38,442 nucleotides of DNA, taken from the NCBI GenBank assembly GCA_002413395.1, contig DHWX01000082.1:1-38442 (forward strand), read 5' to 3'. The notes beneath the pieces are model-generated. The model worked only from the letters and a program-made list of their open reading frames with translations. It was not told the DNA's origin and did not search any database. Shown here in pieces: positions 8,170 to 15,460 of this stretch (position 1 is its first letter; each line of letters opens with the position of its first letter). The stretch comes from Polaromonas sp. UBA5171. GTDB taxonomy: Bacteria > Pseudomonadota > Gammaproteobacteria > Burkholderiales > Burkholderiaceae_C. A program made the position numbers and the translations under genes.

Positions 8170-8829
8170 TTAGTCCTGCTTTGACGGGTTGGCGGGTGCA
8201 TCTGACAGGGGCGACGCTGCAGATGCAACCACAGGCCGCGGAGGCTTGGGCCGCTCGGGTCGGCTGGTGTGAATCAGCATCGTCGCTTTTTCCATCTCGC
8301 CGCTAAAGAGTTCTGGAATTGCCTTGAGGCAGCGTGCGATGCAGTCCTCAATCGCCGCGCGATGTTCCTGTGAAGGTTTGTTCAGCACCCAATTGATGAC
8401 TTCTGCCTTCACGCCGGGGTGCCCGATGCCGATGCGCAGCCGCCAGTAGTCGGGCGTGCCAAGCTGGGCATGAATATCGCGCAAGCCATTATGACCGGCG
8501 TGGCTGCCGCCAAATTTGAGTTTGGCCTGACCTGGCATGATATCGAGTTCATCGTGAGCCACCAGAATTTCTTCAGGCGCTATTTTGAAAAACCGGGCCA
8601 ACGCGGCCACCGATTTGCCGGACAGATTCATGAAGGTCATGGGTTTGAGTAGCCACTCGGCTTGCCCATTCACCGTGGTGCGGGCCACCTGGCCGTGGTA
8701 ACTCTTGTCCAGTCTGAGCGGTACCTTCAACTCGCGCGCGAGCGCATCAATCCACCAGAAACCGGCATTGTGACGCGTGGCTTCGTATTCGGTGCCGGGG
8801 TTGCCCAGGCCAACAAACAATTTGATCAT
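8170..8829 (-). CDS. pth: Peptidyl-tRNA hydrolase
   Basis: Pth releases tRNA from prematurely dropped peptidyl-tRNA. The 219-residue protein starts with the family signature (VGLGNPGTEYEATRHNAGF) and keeps the known active-site residues: Asn10, catalytic His20, Asn68 in FMNLSG, Asp93 in AHDELD and Asn114 in HAGHNGL. The C-terminal 25 or so residues are a Pro/Ala/Ser-rich tail that is longer than in E. coli and is probably disordered. It is the last gene of the minus-strand block behind rplY, but a strong terminator lies between rplY and pth, so it probably also has its own promoter. Confidence 0.97.
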   Translation of the reverse strand: MIKLFVGLGNPGTEYEATRHNAGFWWIDALARELKVPLRLDKSYHGQVARTTVNGQAEWLLKPMTFMNLSGKSVAALARFFKIAPEEILVAHDELDIMPGQAKLKFGGSHAGHNGLRDIHAQLGTPDYWRLRIGIGHPGVKAEVINWVLNKPSQEHRAAIEDCIARCLKAIPELFSGEMEKATMLIHTSRPERPKPPRPVVASAASPLSDAPANPSKQD

Positions 8830-8910
8830 GTAGTGCGATGAGAAGACATGGCGGCAGGCGGTTGGGATGGCGTCTGCGTGCGATCCTGCTAGCGTAGCAG
8901 AACGCGTTGC

Positions 8911-8953
8911 AAAAAAAAACGGCTCTCATCTCCAATGGAAGACAAGAGCCGTT
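8911..8953 (-). terminator. Rho-independent terminator of rplY
   Basis: On the minus strand a nine-base-pair stem (arms 8945-8953 and 8918-8926, containing CGGCTCT / AGAGCCG) is followed directly by a run of T (complement of the A run at 8911-8919). It lies 48 bases after the rplY stop codon and before pth. Confidence 0.88.
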
Positions 8954-9000
8954 CAGGCGTCGGTGGCCTGTTTCAGGCCACAATGCCCTCAAGACGCAAA

Positions 9001-9696
9001 TTACTTCTTGGCAGCGGGTTTGGCGGGCGCTTTGGCGGGCGCTTTGGCGGCCGGTTTGGCTGTGGCCTTGGCATCTTTTGAATCGGCGGGTGCCGCGGTG
9101 GCGGCGACATCTGCCGCAGGGGCTGCTTCAACTTCTTCCACGATGGCAGTGACCGACACCAGCACCGGGTTGTCCTGGCCCTTGGCGACGAATTTCACGC
9201 CTTTTGGCAGCGTGATGTCCTTGACGTGCAGCGAGGCACCTTTCGTCAGACCGCTCAAATCAACAGGAATGAATTCCGGCACGTCCGCGGGAAAGCAGGA
9301 GATGGTCAGTTCGGTCAACACATGGTTGGCCAGGCATTGCTCGGTTTTCACGGCTGGTGACTCTTCTTCGCCGCTGTAATGCAGAGGCACTTTCATCGTA
9401 AGCCGGGTCTTGGCTTCAACCCGCTGGAAGTCGATGTGCAGGATCTGTTGCTTGAACGGGTGCATCTGCAGATCCCGCAGTAACACTTTCTGTGATTTGC
9501 CGCCAAGCTCCATTTCGAGGATGGAAGCGTGGAAGGCTTCTTTCTTGATGGCGTGCCATAGCGCGTTGTGATCGAGTTCAATCAGCGTGGCCTCGCCCGT
9601 TCCACCATAAACGATACCTGGCGTGCGGCCCGTGATGCGGAGACGGCGGCTCGCACCCGTGCCCTGCTTGGCGCGCTCAAAAGCAACGAATTTCAT
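9001..9696 (-). CDS. rplY: 50S ribosomal protein L25, CTC-type
   Basis: L25 binds 5S rRNA. From ATG 9696 the protein has 231 residues, starting MKFVAFERAKQGTGASRRLR; a GGAG ribosome binding site lies just upstream, so the in-frame TTG four codons earlier is rejected. The first 95 residues or so are the L25 domain; the rest is the CTC/TL5-type C-terminal domain, seen in the long form. The last 40 residues are a low-complexity Ala/Lys/Pro tail made of repeated KAPAKAPAKP-like units, likely disordered and possibly RNA-contacting. prs lies upstream with a 93-base gap and pth downstream beyond a terminator, the common prs-rplY-pth order. Confidence 0.96.
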   Translation of the reverse strand: MKFVAFERAKQGTGASRRLRITGRTPGIVYGGTGEATLIELDHNALWHAIKKEAFHASILEMELGGKSQKVLLRDLQMHPFKQQILHIDFQRVEAKTRLTMKVPLHYSGEEESPAVKTEQCLANHVLTELTISCFPADVPEFIPVDLSGLTKGASLHVKDITLPKGVKFVAKGQDNPVLVSVTAIVEEVEAAPAADVAATAAPADSKDAKATAKPAAKAPAKAPAKPAAKK

Positions 9697-9789
9697 AATC
9701 TTCTCCAAAAGAGGTGAACCGCGACCAGTTCACCCCGACATAACAAGACTGCATAAGCTCGTAGAGCCCGTGCAGCCACCTTTTTTGCT

Positions 9790-10764
9790 TCAAATCAGAA
9801 CCGGTTGGTCCTGATCCGAAAACAAGCTCATGACCGAGTCTCCCTTGGCGATACGCTGCATGGTTTCAGCGATCAATGGTGCCACGGAGAGCTGGCGAAT
9901 CTTTTTGCAGTCCAGCGCCTTCTGGCCCAGCGGAATGGTATTGGTGACCACTACCTCATCAAGGGCGTCACCTTGGGTAATGCGGTCAATCGCCAAACCC
10001 GAAAAAATCGGGTGCGTGCAATACGCGTAAACCTTTTTGGCGCCGCGCTCTTTGAGTACTTCGGCGGCCTTCACCAGCGTGCCGGCCGTGTCGATCATGT
10101 CGTCCACGATCACGCAATTGTGGCCTTCAATGTCGCCGATGACGTGCATCACTTCAGACACATTCGCCTTGGACCGGCGTTTGTCGATGATGGCCATATC
10201 GCAACCGAGTTGTTTGGCCATTGCGCGGGCGCGCACCACGCCGCCCACGTCGGGCGAGACGACCATCAGGTCGGCGTAATTTTTTTGGCGCAAATCACCC
10301 AGCAACACGGGTGTCGCATAGATGTTGTCCACCGGGATGTCAAAAAATCCCTGAATCTGGTCGGCATGCAGATCCATGGTCAGGACACGTGACACACCAA
10401 CGACCTGCAGCATGTTGGCCAGCACCTTTGCGGAGATGGGCACACGCGCCGAACGTGGGCGGCGGTCTTGACGGGCATAGCCAAAGTAAGGAATGACGGC
10501 GGAAATCCGCTCGGCTGATGCGCGTTTGAGCGCATCCACCATAATGAGCAGCTCCATCAGGTTGTCATTGGTCGGCGCGCAGGTTGACTGCACCACGAAC
10601 ACGTCACGGGCCCGCACATTTTGCTGGATCTCAACGGTCACTTCACCGTCTGAAAAACGTCCAACATGGGCAGCACCCAGAGAAATGCCTAGATGCTGGG
10701 CGATCTCAAGGGCCATAGCCGGATTGGCATTGCCGGTGAAAACCATGAAGTCGGGATGGTGCAT
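9790..10764 (-). CDS. prs: Ribose-phosphate pyrophosphokinase (PRPP synthase)
   Basis: Prs makes 5-phosphoribosyl 1-pyrophosphate from ribose 5-phosphate and ATP for nucleotide, His and Trp synthesis. The start chosen is the ATG at 10764 (MHHPDFMVFTGNANPAMA), giving 324 residues, close to the usual 315-320; another ATG at 10746 would give a slightly short protein. Motifs: FSDGEVTVEI, YFGYARQDRR, the divalent-cation site TMDLHADQIQGFF and the PRPP-binding loop VIVDDMIDTAGTL. The frame stays open further upstream through tRNA-Gln, but that extension is not coding. The 224 bases between this start and the tRNA hold a long leader with no evident gene, so prs may be cotranscribed with tRNA-Gln. 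Confidence 0.96.
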   Translation of the reverse strand: MHHPDFMVFTGNANPAMALEIAQHLGISLGAAHVGRFSDGEVTVEIQQNVRARDVFVVQSTCAPTNDNLMELLIMVDALKRASAERISAVIPYFGYARQDRRPRSARVPISAKVLANMLQVVGVSRVLTMDLHADQIQGFFDIPVDNIYATPVLLGDLRQKNYADLMVVSPDVGGVVRARAMAKQLGCDMAIIDKRRSKANVSEVMHVIGDIEGHNCVIVDDMIDTAGTLVKAAEVLKERGAKKVYAYCTHPIFSGLAIDRITQGDALDEVVVTNTIPLGQKALDCKKIRQLSVAPLIAETMQRIAKGDSVMSLFSDQDQPVLI

Positions 10765-10988
10765 TTGAATGTGACGTCCAGCTGCTACAAAGACCTGAAG
10801 GTGGCTGAAACTTTTATTGAAAAAAAATACGCACGGGAAAACACGCTGCAACCGGGACTTGGCAGTGAGCGCCAGTTGCTTGTGCCTCCAAAAATACCCA
10901 GACGCGCACTGCGCGGGCCCGAACCTAAAACATATCCCCAACTGGCAGATATGAAACTCCTGCGGGACTGTCCACAGGTTGAAATTTT

Positions 10989-11065
10989 TGGCAGGGGTGG
11001 AAGGATTCGAACCTGCGAATGCCGGAATCAAAATCCGGTGCCTTAACCAACTTGGCGACACCCCT
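10989..11065 (-). tRNA. tRNA-Gln (anticodon UUG)
   Basis: A 77-base cloverleaf on the minus strand: acceptor AGGGGTG pairs with CACCCCT, discriminator G, encoded CCA. The anticodon loop TTTTGAT between CCGGA and TCCGG gives anticodon TTG. The T loop is TTCGAAT. The T stem GCAGG/CCTTC carries one C-U mismatch where CCTGC would pair fully. It lies between ispE and prs, a conserved position in this group. Confidence 0.95.
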
Positions 11066-11187
11066 ACACAGGACAGAAGTTGCCTGCGAAGCGCTGGCTG
11101 AAATCAGTCAACACAACCTGGCAACAACCGACCTATAAACTTTTCCTCATTCATCACCTTGAAAACGCATTTTCATAATCGATTATT

Positions 11188-12099
11188 TTACCAACCGGCC
11201 AGGGGATGCGCCTTCAGGTTGCTGCATTTGCGGATTTGCCAGTCGCCAGGGGGGGCTGGCCATTCCGGTAAATCAGCATCTTGCGGCAATTGCGCAAACA
11301 CGGCACTTCCAGAGCCGGTCATGCGCCCTTGCAGGTGTTGCATTTTCAGCCAATCCAGTGATTGGCTGATTTGCGGACACATGGCCTGCGCGACCGGCTG
11401 CAAGTCGTTATGGCCAAATTCAAAAACCGGGCCATTGGCATTTGCAGCAAAGCTTTGGATTATAGCGGTTTCCGTGTCGCGTTTGAGTCCCGGCACACTG
11501 AAAATTCCGTGCGTGGAAAGTCCGGCGGCTGGCTTAACCACCACAAACCGGGCGGACGGGAGAGTAATGGGAGTGATTTTTTCGCCGATGCCTTCGACCC
11601 AGGCATGGCCACCCGAAAGAAAAAATGGTACGTCCGCGCCCAGGGCCAAGGCCAGGGCCAGCAAGTCTTGGGCTGGCAGGCGCACACCCCAGAGGCGTTG
11701 CAGCGCGAGCAGACAACTGGCGGCATCCGACGATCCGCCCCCCAAGCCCGCTTGCGACGGAATCCGCTTTTTTAGACTGATGTCAACACCCAGCGAGGTA
11801 CCGCAGACCTCCTGCAAGGCCCTGGCGGCCCGCATGGTCAGGTCTTCGGAAGGCAGCGCCTCGGCGGCACTTTCGGCCCGATCGCCCTGATCGCTCAGGT
11901 CGGTCCGGCTGATGCGACCGTCGGTGCGCAACTCGAAGTGCAGCGTGTCGCACCAGTCGATCAGCATGAACACCGATTGCAACAAATGGTAGCCGTCGGG
12001 CCTTCGCCCCGTGATGTGCAAAAACAAGTTTAGCTTGGCCGGTGCCGGTATGTCGTAGAGGGCCTTGAGCGGGCGCAACGAACAGTCAGGGTATGCCAC
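11188..12099 (-). CDS. ispE: 4-diphosphocytidyl-2-C-methyl-D-erythritol kinase
   Basis: IspE phosphorylates CDP-methylerythritol in the MEP pathway of isoprenoid synthesis. The 303-residue protein is a GHMP kinase: PAPAKLNLFLHITGRRPDGYH at the N-terminus (residues about 18-38), the ATP-binding loop AGLGGGSSDAA, LGADVPFF, and the C-terminal motif MTGSGSAVFA. The start is uncertain: the GTG at 12099 has no clear ribosome binding site, and the conserved region begins about ten codons later (KALYDIPAPAK) without a standard ATG there. It follows lolB after about 50 bases, and tRNA-Gln follows it. The lolB-ispE-prs arrangement is conserved in many proteobacteria. Confidence 0.96.
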   Translation of the reverse strand: MAYPDCSLRPLKALYDIPAPAKLNLFLHITGRRPDGYHLLQSVFMLIDWCDTLHFELRTDGRISRTDLSDQGDRAESAAEALPSEDLTMRAARALQEVCGTSLGVDISLKKRIPSQAGLGGGSSDAASCLLALQRLWGVRLPAQDLLALALALGADVPFFLSGGHAWVEGIGEKITPITLPSARFVVVKPAAGLSTHGIFSVPGLKRDTETAIIQSFAANANGPVFEFGHNDLQPVAQAMCPQISQSLDWLKMQHLQGRMTGSGSAVFAQLPQDADLPEWPAPPGDWQIRKCSNLKAHPLAGW

Positions 12100-12148
12100 G
12101 GTTGATTGAAGAATATTGGAAAAAACGCGAGCCGGTCGACATCCGGGC

Positions 12149-12685
12149 TTATTGATCCAGCACCACGCGAAGCTCGGCCTGCGGCGCGGGCTGGGTTCTT
12201 GTGGCCGAAATGCGCCCCTCGCTCAGGCGGGACAGATTGGCAGTCCATCCGCTGACGCTTGCATGGTCCCCGCGCAGCCAGGCAAACAGCGCACTCGGCG
12301 GCACGGCCGCGCCGGTGACCCGCTCCATCAACTCGTCGATTGAGGAAAAATGTTCAACCTTCTGGTTGCCTGAATCAAGGTCGGCGGCGCCAGACGACCA
12401 GCGCAGGACACCGAGCACATTGCCGAACGGACTGATCAACGTCAACTCGCCACGCTCCGGCTGGCCCCTGAGTTCAAAACTGGCCGAAAAAGCCTGCACA
12501 GGTTCGCTTTGCACCTGCAGGCTGATGCGCCCTGTCCAGAATTCATTTTCCGATGAATTAACAGACTTCACCCTTATGGGATGAGCACAGCCAGCTATGA
12601 AGATAGCAGCCATCAAGCATCCGCAAAAACAGATGAAACGCAGGCGGGCGACGACACGCAAGGGATAGATCCTGGGGTAAGGCAA
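12149..12685 (-). CDS. lolB: Outer-membrane lipoprotein insertion protein LolB
   Basis: LolB is the outer-membrane acceptor that takes lipoproteins from LolA and inserts them. The 178-residue protein has a lipoprotein signal (hydrophobic segment ending IFIAGC, Cys33 as the lipidated residue) and the beta-strand pattern of the Lol fold, including WTGRISLQV, FELRGQPERGELTLISPFG and WTANLSRLS. The start is uncertain: a TTG at 12685, immediately after the TPR gene's stop, or a second TTG eight codons later that has an AGGA eight bases upstream. Overall identity is weak by eye, as is usual for LolB, but size, lipobox and position before ispE make the call firm. Confidence 0.9.
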   Translation of the reverse strand: MPYPRIYPLRVVARLRFICFCGCLMAAIFIAGCAHPIRVKSVNSSENEFWTGRISLQVQSEPVQAFSASFELRGQPERGELTLISPFGNVLGVLRWSSGAADLDSGNQKVEHFSSIDELMERVTGAAVPPSALFAWLRGDHASVSGWTANLSRLSEGRISATRTQPAPQAELRVVLDQ

Positions 12686-12687
12686 GT

Positions 12688-14460
12688 TTACAGCTTGACC
12701 CGCAATCGATTGAGTGTTTCAAGCAGTGTCTCGTTGTCCGGACTGAGTAGCTGGCCTTCTTTCCAGATGGCCATGGCCCGCTCACGCTGCCCGATGCTCC
12801 AGAGCACTTCACCGAAATGCGCGGCAATTTCCGCGTCAGGCTTGGCCTTGTAGGCGGCCTCAAAAATTTGCACCGATTCGCTTGTGTTGCCCATGCGAAA
12901 TTCAACCCAGCCCAGGCTGTCCTTGATGAAGGGGTCGGTGGGCACATATTCAAGCGCTTTGCGGATCAGTTCCCTGGCCTCCGGCAAACGGATTTTTCGG
13001 TCTGCCAGCGAGTAGCCCAGGGCGTTATAGGCCTGGTAGTAATCCGGCTTGAGCTGGATCAACTGGCGCAGCAGTCGCTCCATTTCGTCCGTGCGGTCGA
13101 GCTTTTCGGCCATCATGGCCTGGTCATAAAGGAGGTCCGGGTCGTCTGGTGTTTTGCTCAGGGCCTGCGCCAGCACATCGTGGGCCAACTGATATTGCCT
13201 GGCGTCGCGCAGCAAACTGACTTCAGCGTTGAGTTTGAGCCGTCCTTCCTCGGCGCTGCCTTCGGGCAGCTCGCGGATCAGCTGGAGGCCTTGTTCCAGC
13301 TTCCCCTGGCTTGCCAAAAGGGAAGCGCGCCGGATTTGAACGCGCGCAAAATCTGACGGATTGTCGATCTTGCTCAGCCAGTTTTCCGCTGCCGCATAAT
13401 CCTTGCGCTTCTCGGCCACTTGCGACAGGGACAGGTAGGCCTGAGCCAGGCCGTATTCGCTTTCGCCCTGCGGTTTCTGCTGCTGGGCCAGCGCCACATA
13501 GCGTTCCAGCGAAGTTTGTGCCTGCGTGAGTTGGTTGTCTTGCAGTTGCAAGGAGCCCAGAAGCAGCCAGCCTTCGAGGAAATCAGGCTTTTCACGCGTC
13601 ACAATCTGCAACTGGGCGGCCGCTTCCGTGTAGCGCTGCAGGTTCAGCAGGGCGCGGGCATACGCCAGGCGCAGGTTAGGTCGGGCCGTGGGATTGCCCC
13701 TGAAGTATTTCCCGACCAGACCTTCCGCGTCGGGTTGGTTCGCTTCCATCAGCTCCAGTGCGAGCAGAACCGGGCCTTCATCGCTGGCATCGGCGTCCTG
13801 GGCGCGTTGGGCCGCAACCAGCGCGCCAAGCTGGTCGCCCGCAGCCAGTCGCATCCGTCCCACGGTGGTCCAGGCTGCGCTGGCGGTCGCGGCACTTTTC
13901 AGTGCATTGGCCAACGCTTCTTCAACTACCGTAGCAGCCAGTTTCTTGTCACTGACGCGGGCGTAGGCACGTGGCACCGTGGCCAGCACTGAAGCACGCT
14001 CGACATCGGGAGCAAGCCTGATTTCGGTCTTCAGCGGCTCCACGGTGTCGGCAATGCGGTTCAGTGCAATCAGGATTTGCAGCTCATAACGGTTGGCCTC
14101 ACGCGAGGTAGGTTGCGCCTGCTTCCAGGCCCGGGCGGCCTGCAGTGCCGCGTCGCCTGATCGCGACTGCAACGCGATGTCGGTGGCACGCTGGTAAAGC
14201 TCCGCGTCGCCGGTTTTTCGGGCGGCATCCAGCATCAGTGCAAAGCTCGCGGAGGGATCCCCGTCCTGCAAGGTTATTTCACCCAGAAGCAACTGGTAAA
14301 ACAGGGCGCTGTCGAGCAGCGAAGAGGGTGCGGACTCGTGCGCGGCCTGTGCCTGGGCAAGGCCGGAAGGCGTGGCGGGTTCAGGTGCTGGGGGCTGTGC
14401 CATTGCCAGAGGGCCAGTGAGGCAAAGACATGCAAAAGCAAGGCCAAGTGTGTTCTTCAT
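12688..14460 (-). CDS. Secreted tetratricopeptide-repeat protein
   Basis: A 590-residue protein from ATG 14460 (MKNTLGLAFACLCLTGPLAMAQ, a clear signal peptide with cleavage after AMA). An ATG three codons earlier (14469) is equally possible; the frame stays open for another 450 bases across mutM on the other strand, which is not coding. The mature part is a long alpha-helical solenoid with TPR-like repeats, best seen in the C-terminal third: PDDPDLLYDQAMMAEKL, PDYYQAYNALGYSLADR, YVPTDPFIKDSLGWVEFRMG and PDAEIAAHFGEVLWSIG. It is directly followed by lolB and ispE, so it may act in the periplasm in envelope assembly, but that is an inference from position. No enzymatic domain is visible. Confidence 0.9.
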   Translation of the reverse strand: MKNTLGLAFACLCLTGPLAMAQPPAPEPATPSGLAQAQAAHESAPSSLLDSALFYQLLLGEITLQDGDPSASFALMLDAARKTGDAELYQRATDIALQSRSGDAALQAARAWKQAQPTSREANRYELQILIALNRIADTVEPLKTEIRLAPDVERASVLATVPRAYARVSDKKLAATVVEEALANALKSAATASAAWTTVGRMRLAAGDQLGALVAAQRAQDADASDEGPVLLALELMEANQPDAEGLVGKYFRGNPTARPNLRLAYARALLNLQRYTEAAAQLQIVTREKPDFLEGWLLLGSLQLQDNQLTQAQTSLERYVALAQQQKPQGESEYGLAQAYLSLSQVAEKRKDYAAAENWLSKIDNPSDFARVQIRRASLLASQGKLEQGLQLIRELPEGSAEEGRLKLNAEVSLLRDARQYQLAHDVLAQALSKTPDDPDLLYDQAMMAEKLDRTDEMERLLRQLIQLKPDYYQAYNALGYSLADRKIRLPEARELIRKALEYVPTDPFIKDSLGWVEFRMGNTSESVQIFEAAYKAKPDAEIAAHFGEVLWSIGQRERAMAIWKEGQLLSPDNETLLETLNRLRVKL

Positions 14461-14578
14461 CGAAGCCATGATAATTGAAGCGGGCAGGCTGCGCTTTCCC
14501 GCTGCCTTGCACCATGTTTTGAGGTCCGGCCTTTTGCCAATGTTTTGTGCCGGGTTTTTGCACCCTGACTCGTGAACC

Positions 14579-15394
14579 ATGCCTGAATTGCCCGAAGTTG
14601 AAGTCACTCGCCTGAGCTTTGCGGACCGCATTGCAGGCGCCCGCATTGAGGCAGTGACCATCGGCAAGCCGCTGCGCTGGCCGCTGGGCTGCCCGCCGCA
14701 GCAGCTCGAAGGCCAGCACGTGCTGGATGTGCGTCGCCGTGGCAAATACCTTTTGCTTGACTTGAGCGGCGGCTTGCTGCTGATCCACCTGGGCATGTCG
14801 GGCAGCCTGAATTTTGGCACCGAATTTTCCGCGCCAGGCAGGCACGACCACTTTGACATGCTGACCAGCCTGGGCACCTTGCGCCTGCATGACCCACGCC
14901 GCTTCGGGGCCGTCGTATACACCAGCGGTGAAAGTGATCCGGCAGCGCAAAAGCTGCTGGGTCGGCTCGGCGTGGAGCCGCTCAGCGAATCCTTTGACGC
15001 GGCTGCATTCCATCAGGCGCTCAAGCTCAGGAAAACCGCCATCAAGCAGGTATTGCTGGGCGGCGAAGCGGTGGTGGGCGTGGGTAATATTTACGCATCC
15101 GAAGCGCTGTTTCTGGCCGGTATCCGCCCTACCACAAAGGCTTTCCGCATCAGCAAGCCGCGCGCAGCGCTGCTTCACCGCGCCATTCAACAGGTGTTGA
15201 CGCAAGCCGTTGCGAAAGGCGGCAGCACCCTGCGGAACTTTTCCAATGCCCATGGCATGGCGGGATACTTCCAGCTTGAAGCCATGGTCTATGACCGGGC
15301 CGGTCTGCCCTGCAGGATATGCGGGGTACCGATCAAAACCATGCGCCAGGGCCAGCGTTCGACTTTTTACTGCGTCCGTTGCCAGAAATCGTAA
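14579..15394 (+). CDS. mutM: Formamidopyrimidine-DNA glycosylase
   Basis: MutM (Fpg) excises 8-oxoguanine and ring-opened purines from DNA opposite C. The 271-residue protein begins MPELPEVEV, giving the catalytic Pro2 nucleophile and Glu3. The conserved RRRGKYLLLDL segment carries the active-site Lys, and the LIHLGMSG, NIYASEALF and C-terminal zinc-finger motifs are present, the last with Cys245, Cys248, Cys265 and Cys268. It is divergent from the TPR gene, with 118 bases between them. A dynamin-like GTPase and mutY follow on the same strand. Confidence 0.98.
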   Translation: MPELPEVEVTRLSFADRIAGARIEAVTIGKPLRWPLGCPPQQLEGQHVLDVRRRGKYLLLDLSGGLLLIHLGMSGSLNFGTEFSAPGRHDHFDMLTSLGTLRLHDPRRFGAVVYTSGESDPAAQKLLGRLGVEPLSESFDAAAFHQALKLRKTAIKQVLLGGEAVVGVGNIYASEALFLAGIRPTTKAFRISKPRAALLHRAIQQVLTQAVAKGGSTLRNFSNAHGMAGYFQLEAMVYDRAGLPCRICGVPIKTMRQGQRSTFYCVRCQKS

Positions 15395-15460
15395 GCGGCG
15401 GTGGTGGTCCTTTTGGGTTGTCGATGCTATATTGAGTCATCGTACTTTTACGGCAGACCG

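Noticed and set aside
10765..11061. Open frame extending prs upstream by 99 codons through tRNA-Gln
   Set aside because: It reads antisense-free coding frame only by chance across a tRNA; conserved PRPP synthase sequence starts at 10764 and the full-length family size fits that start.
14461..14922. Open frame extending the TPR gene to 744 residues
   Set aside because: The added part lies antisense to mutM, and a clear signal peptide begins at 14460 or 14469.
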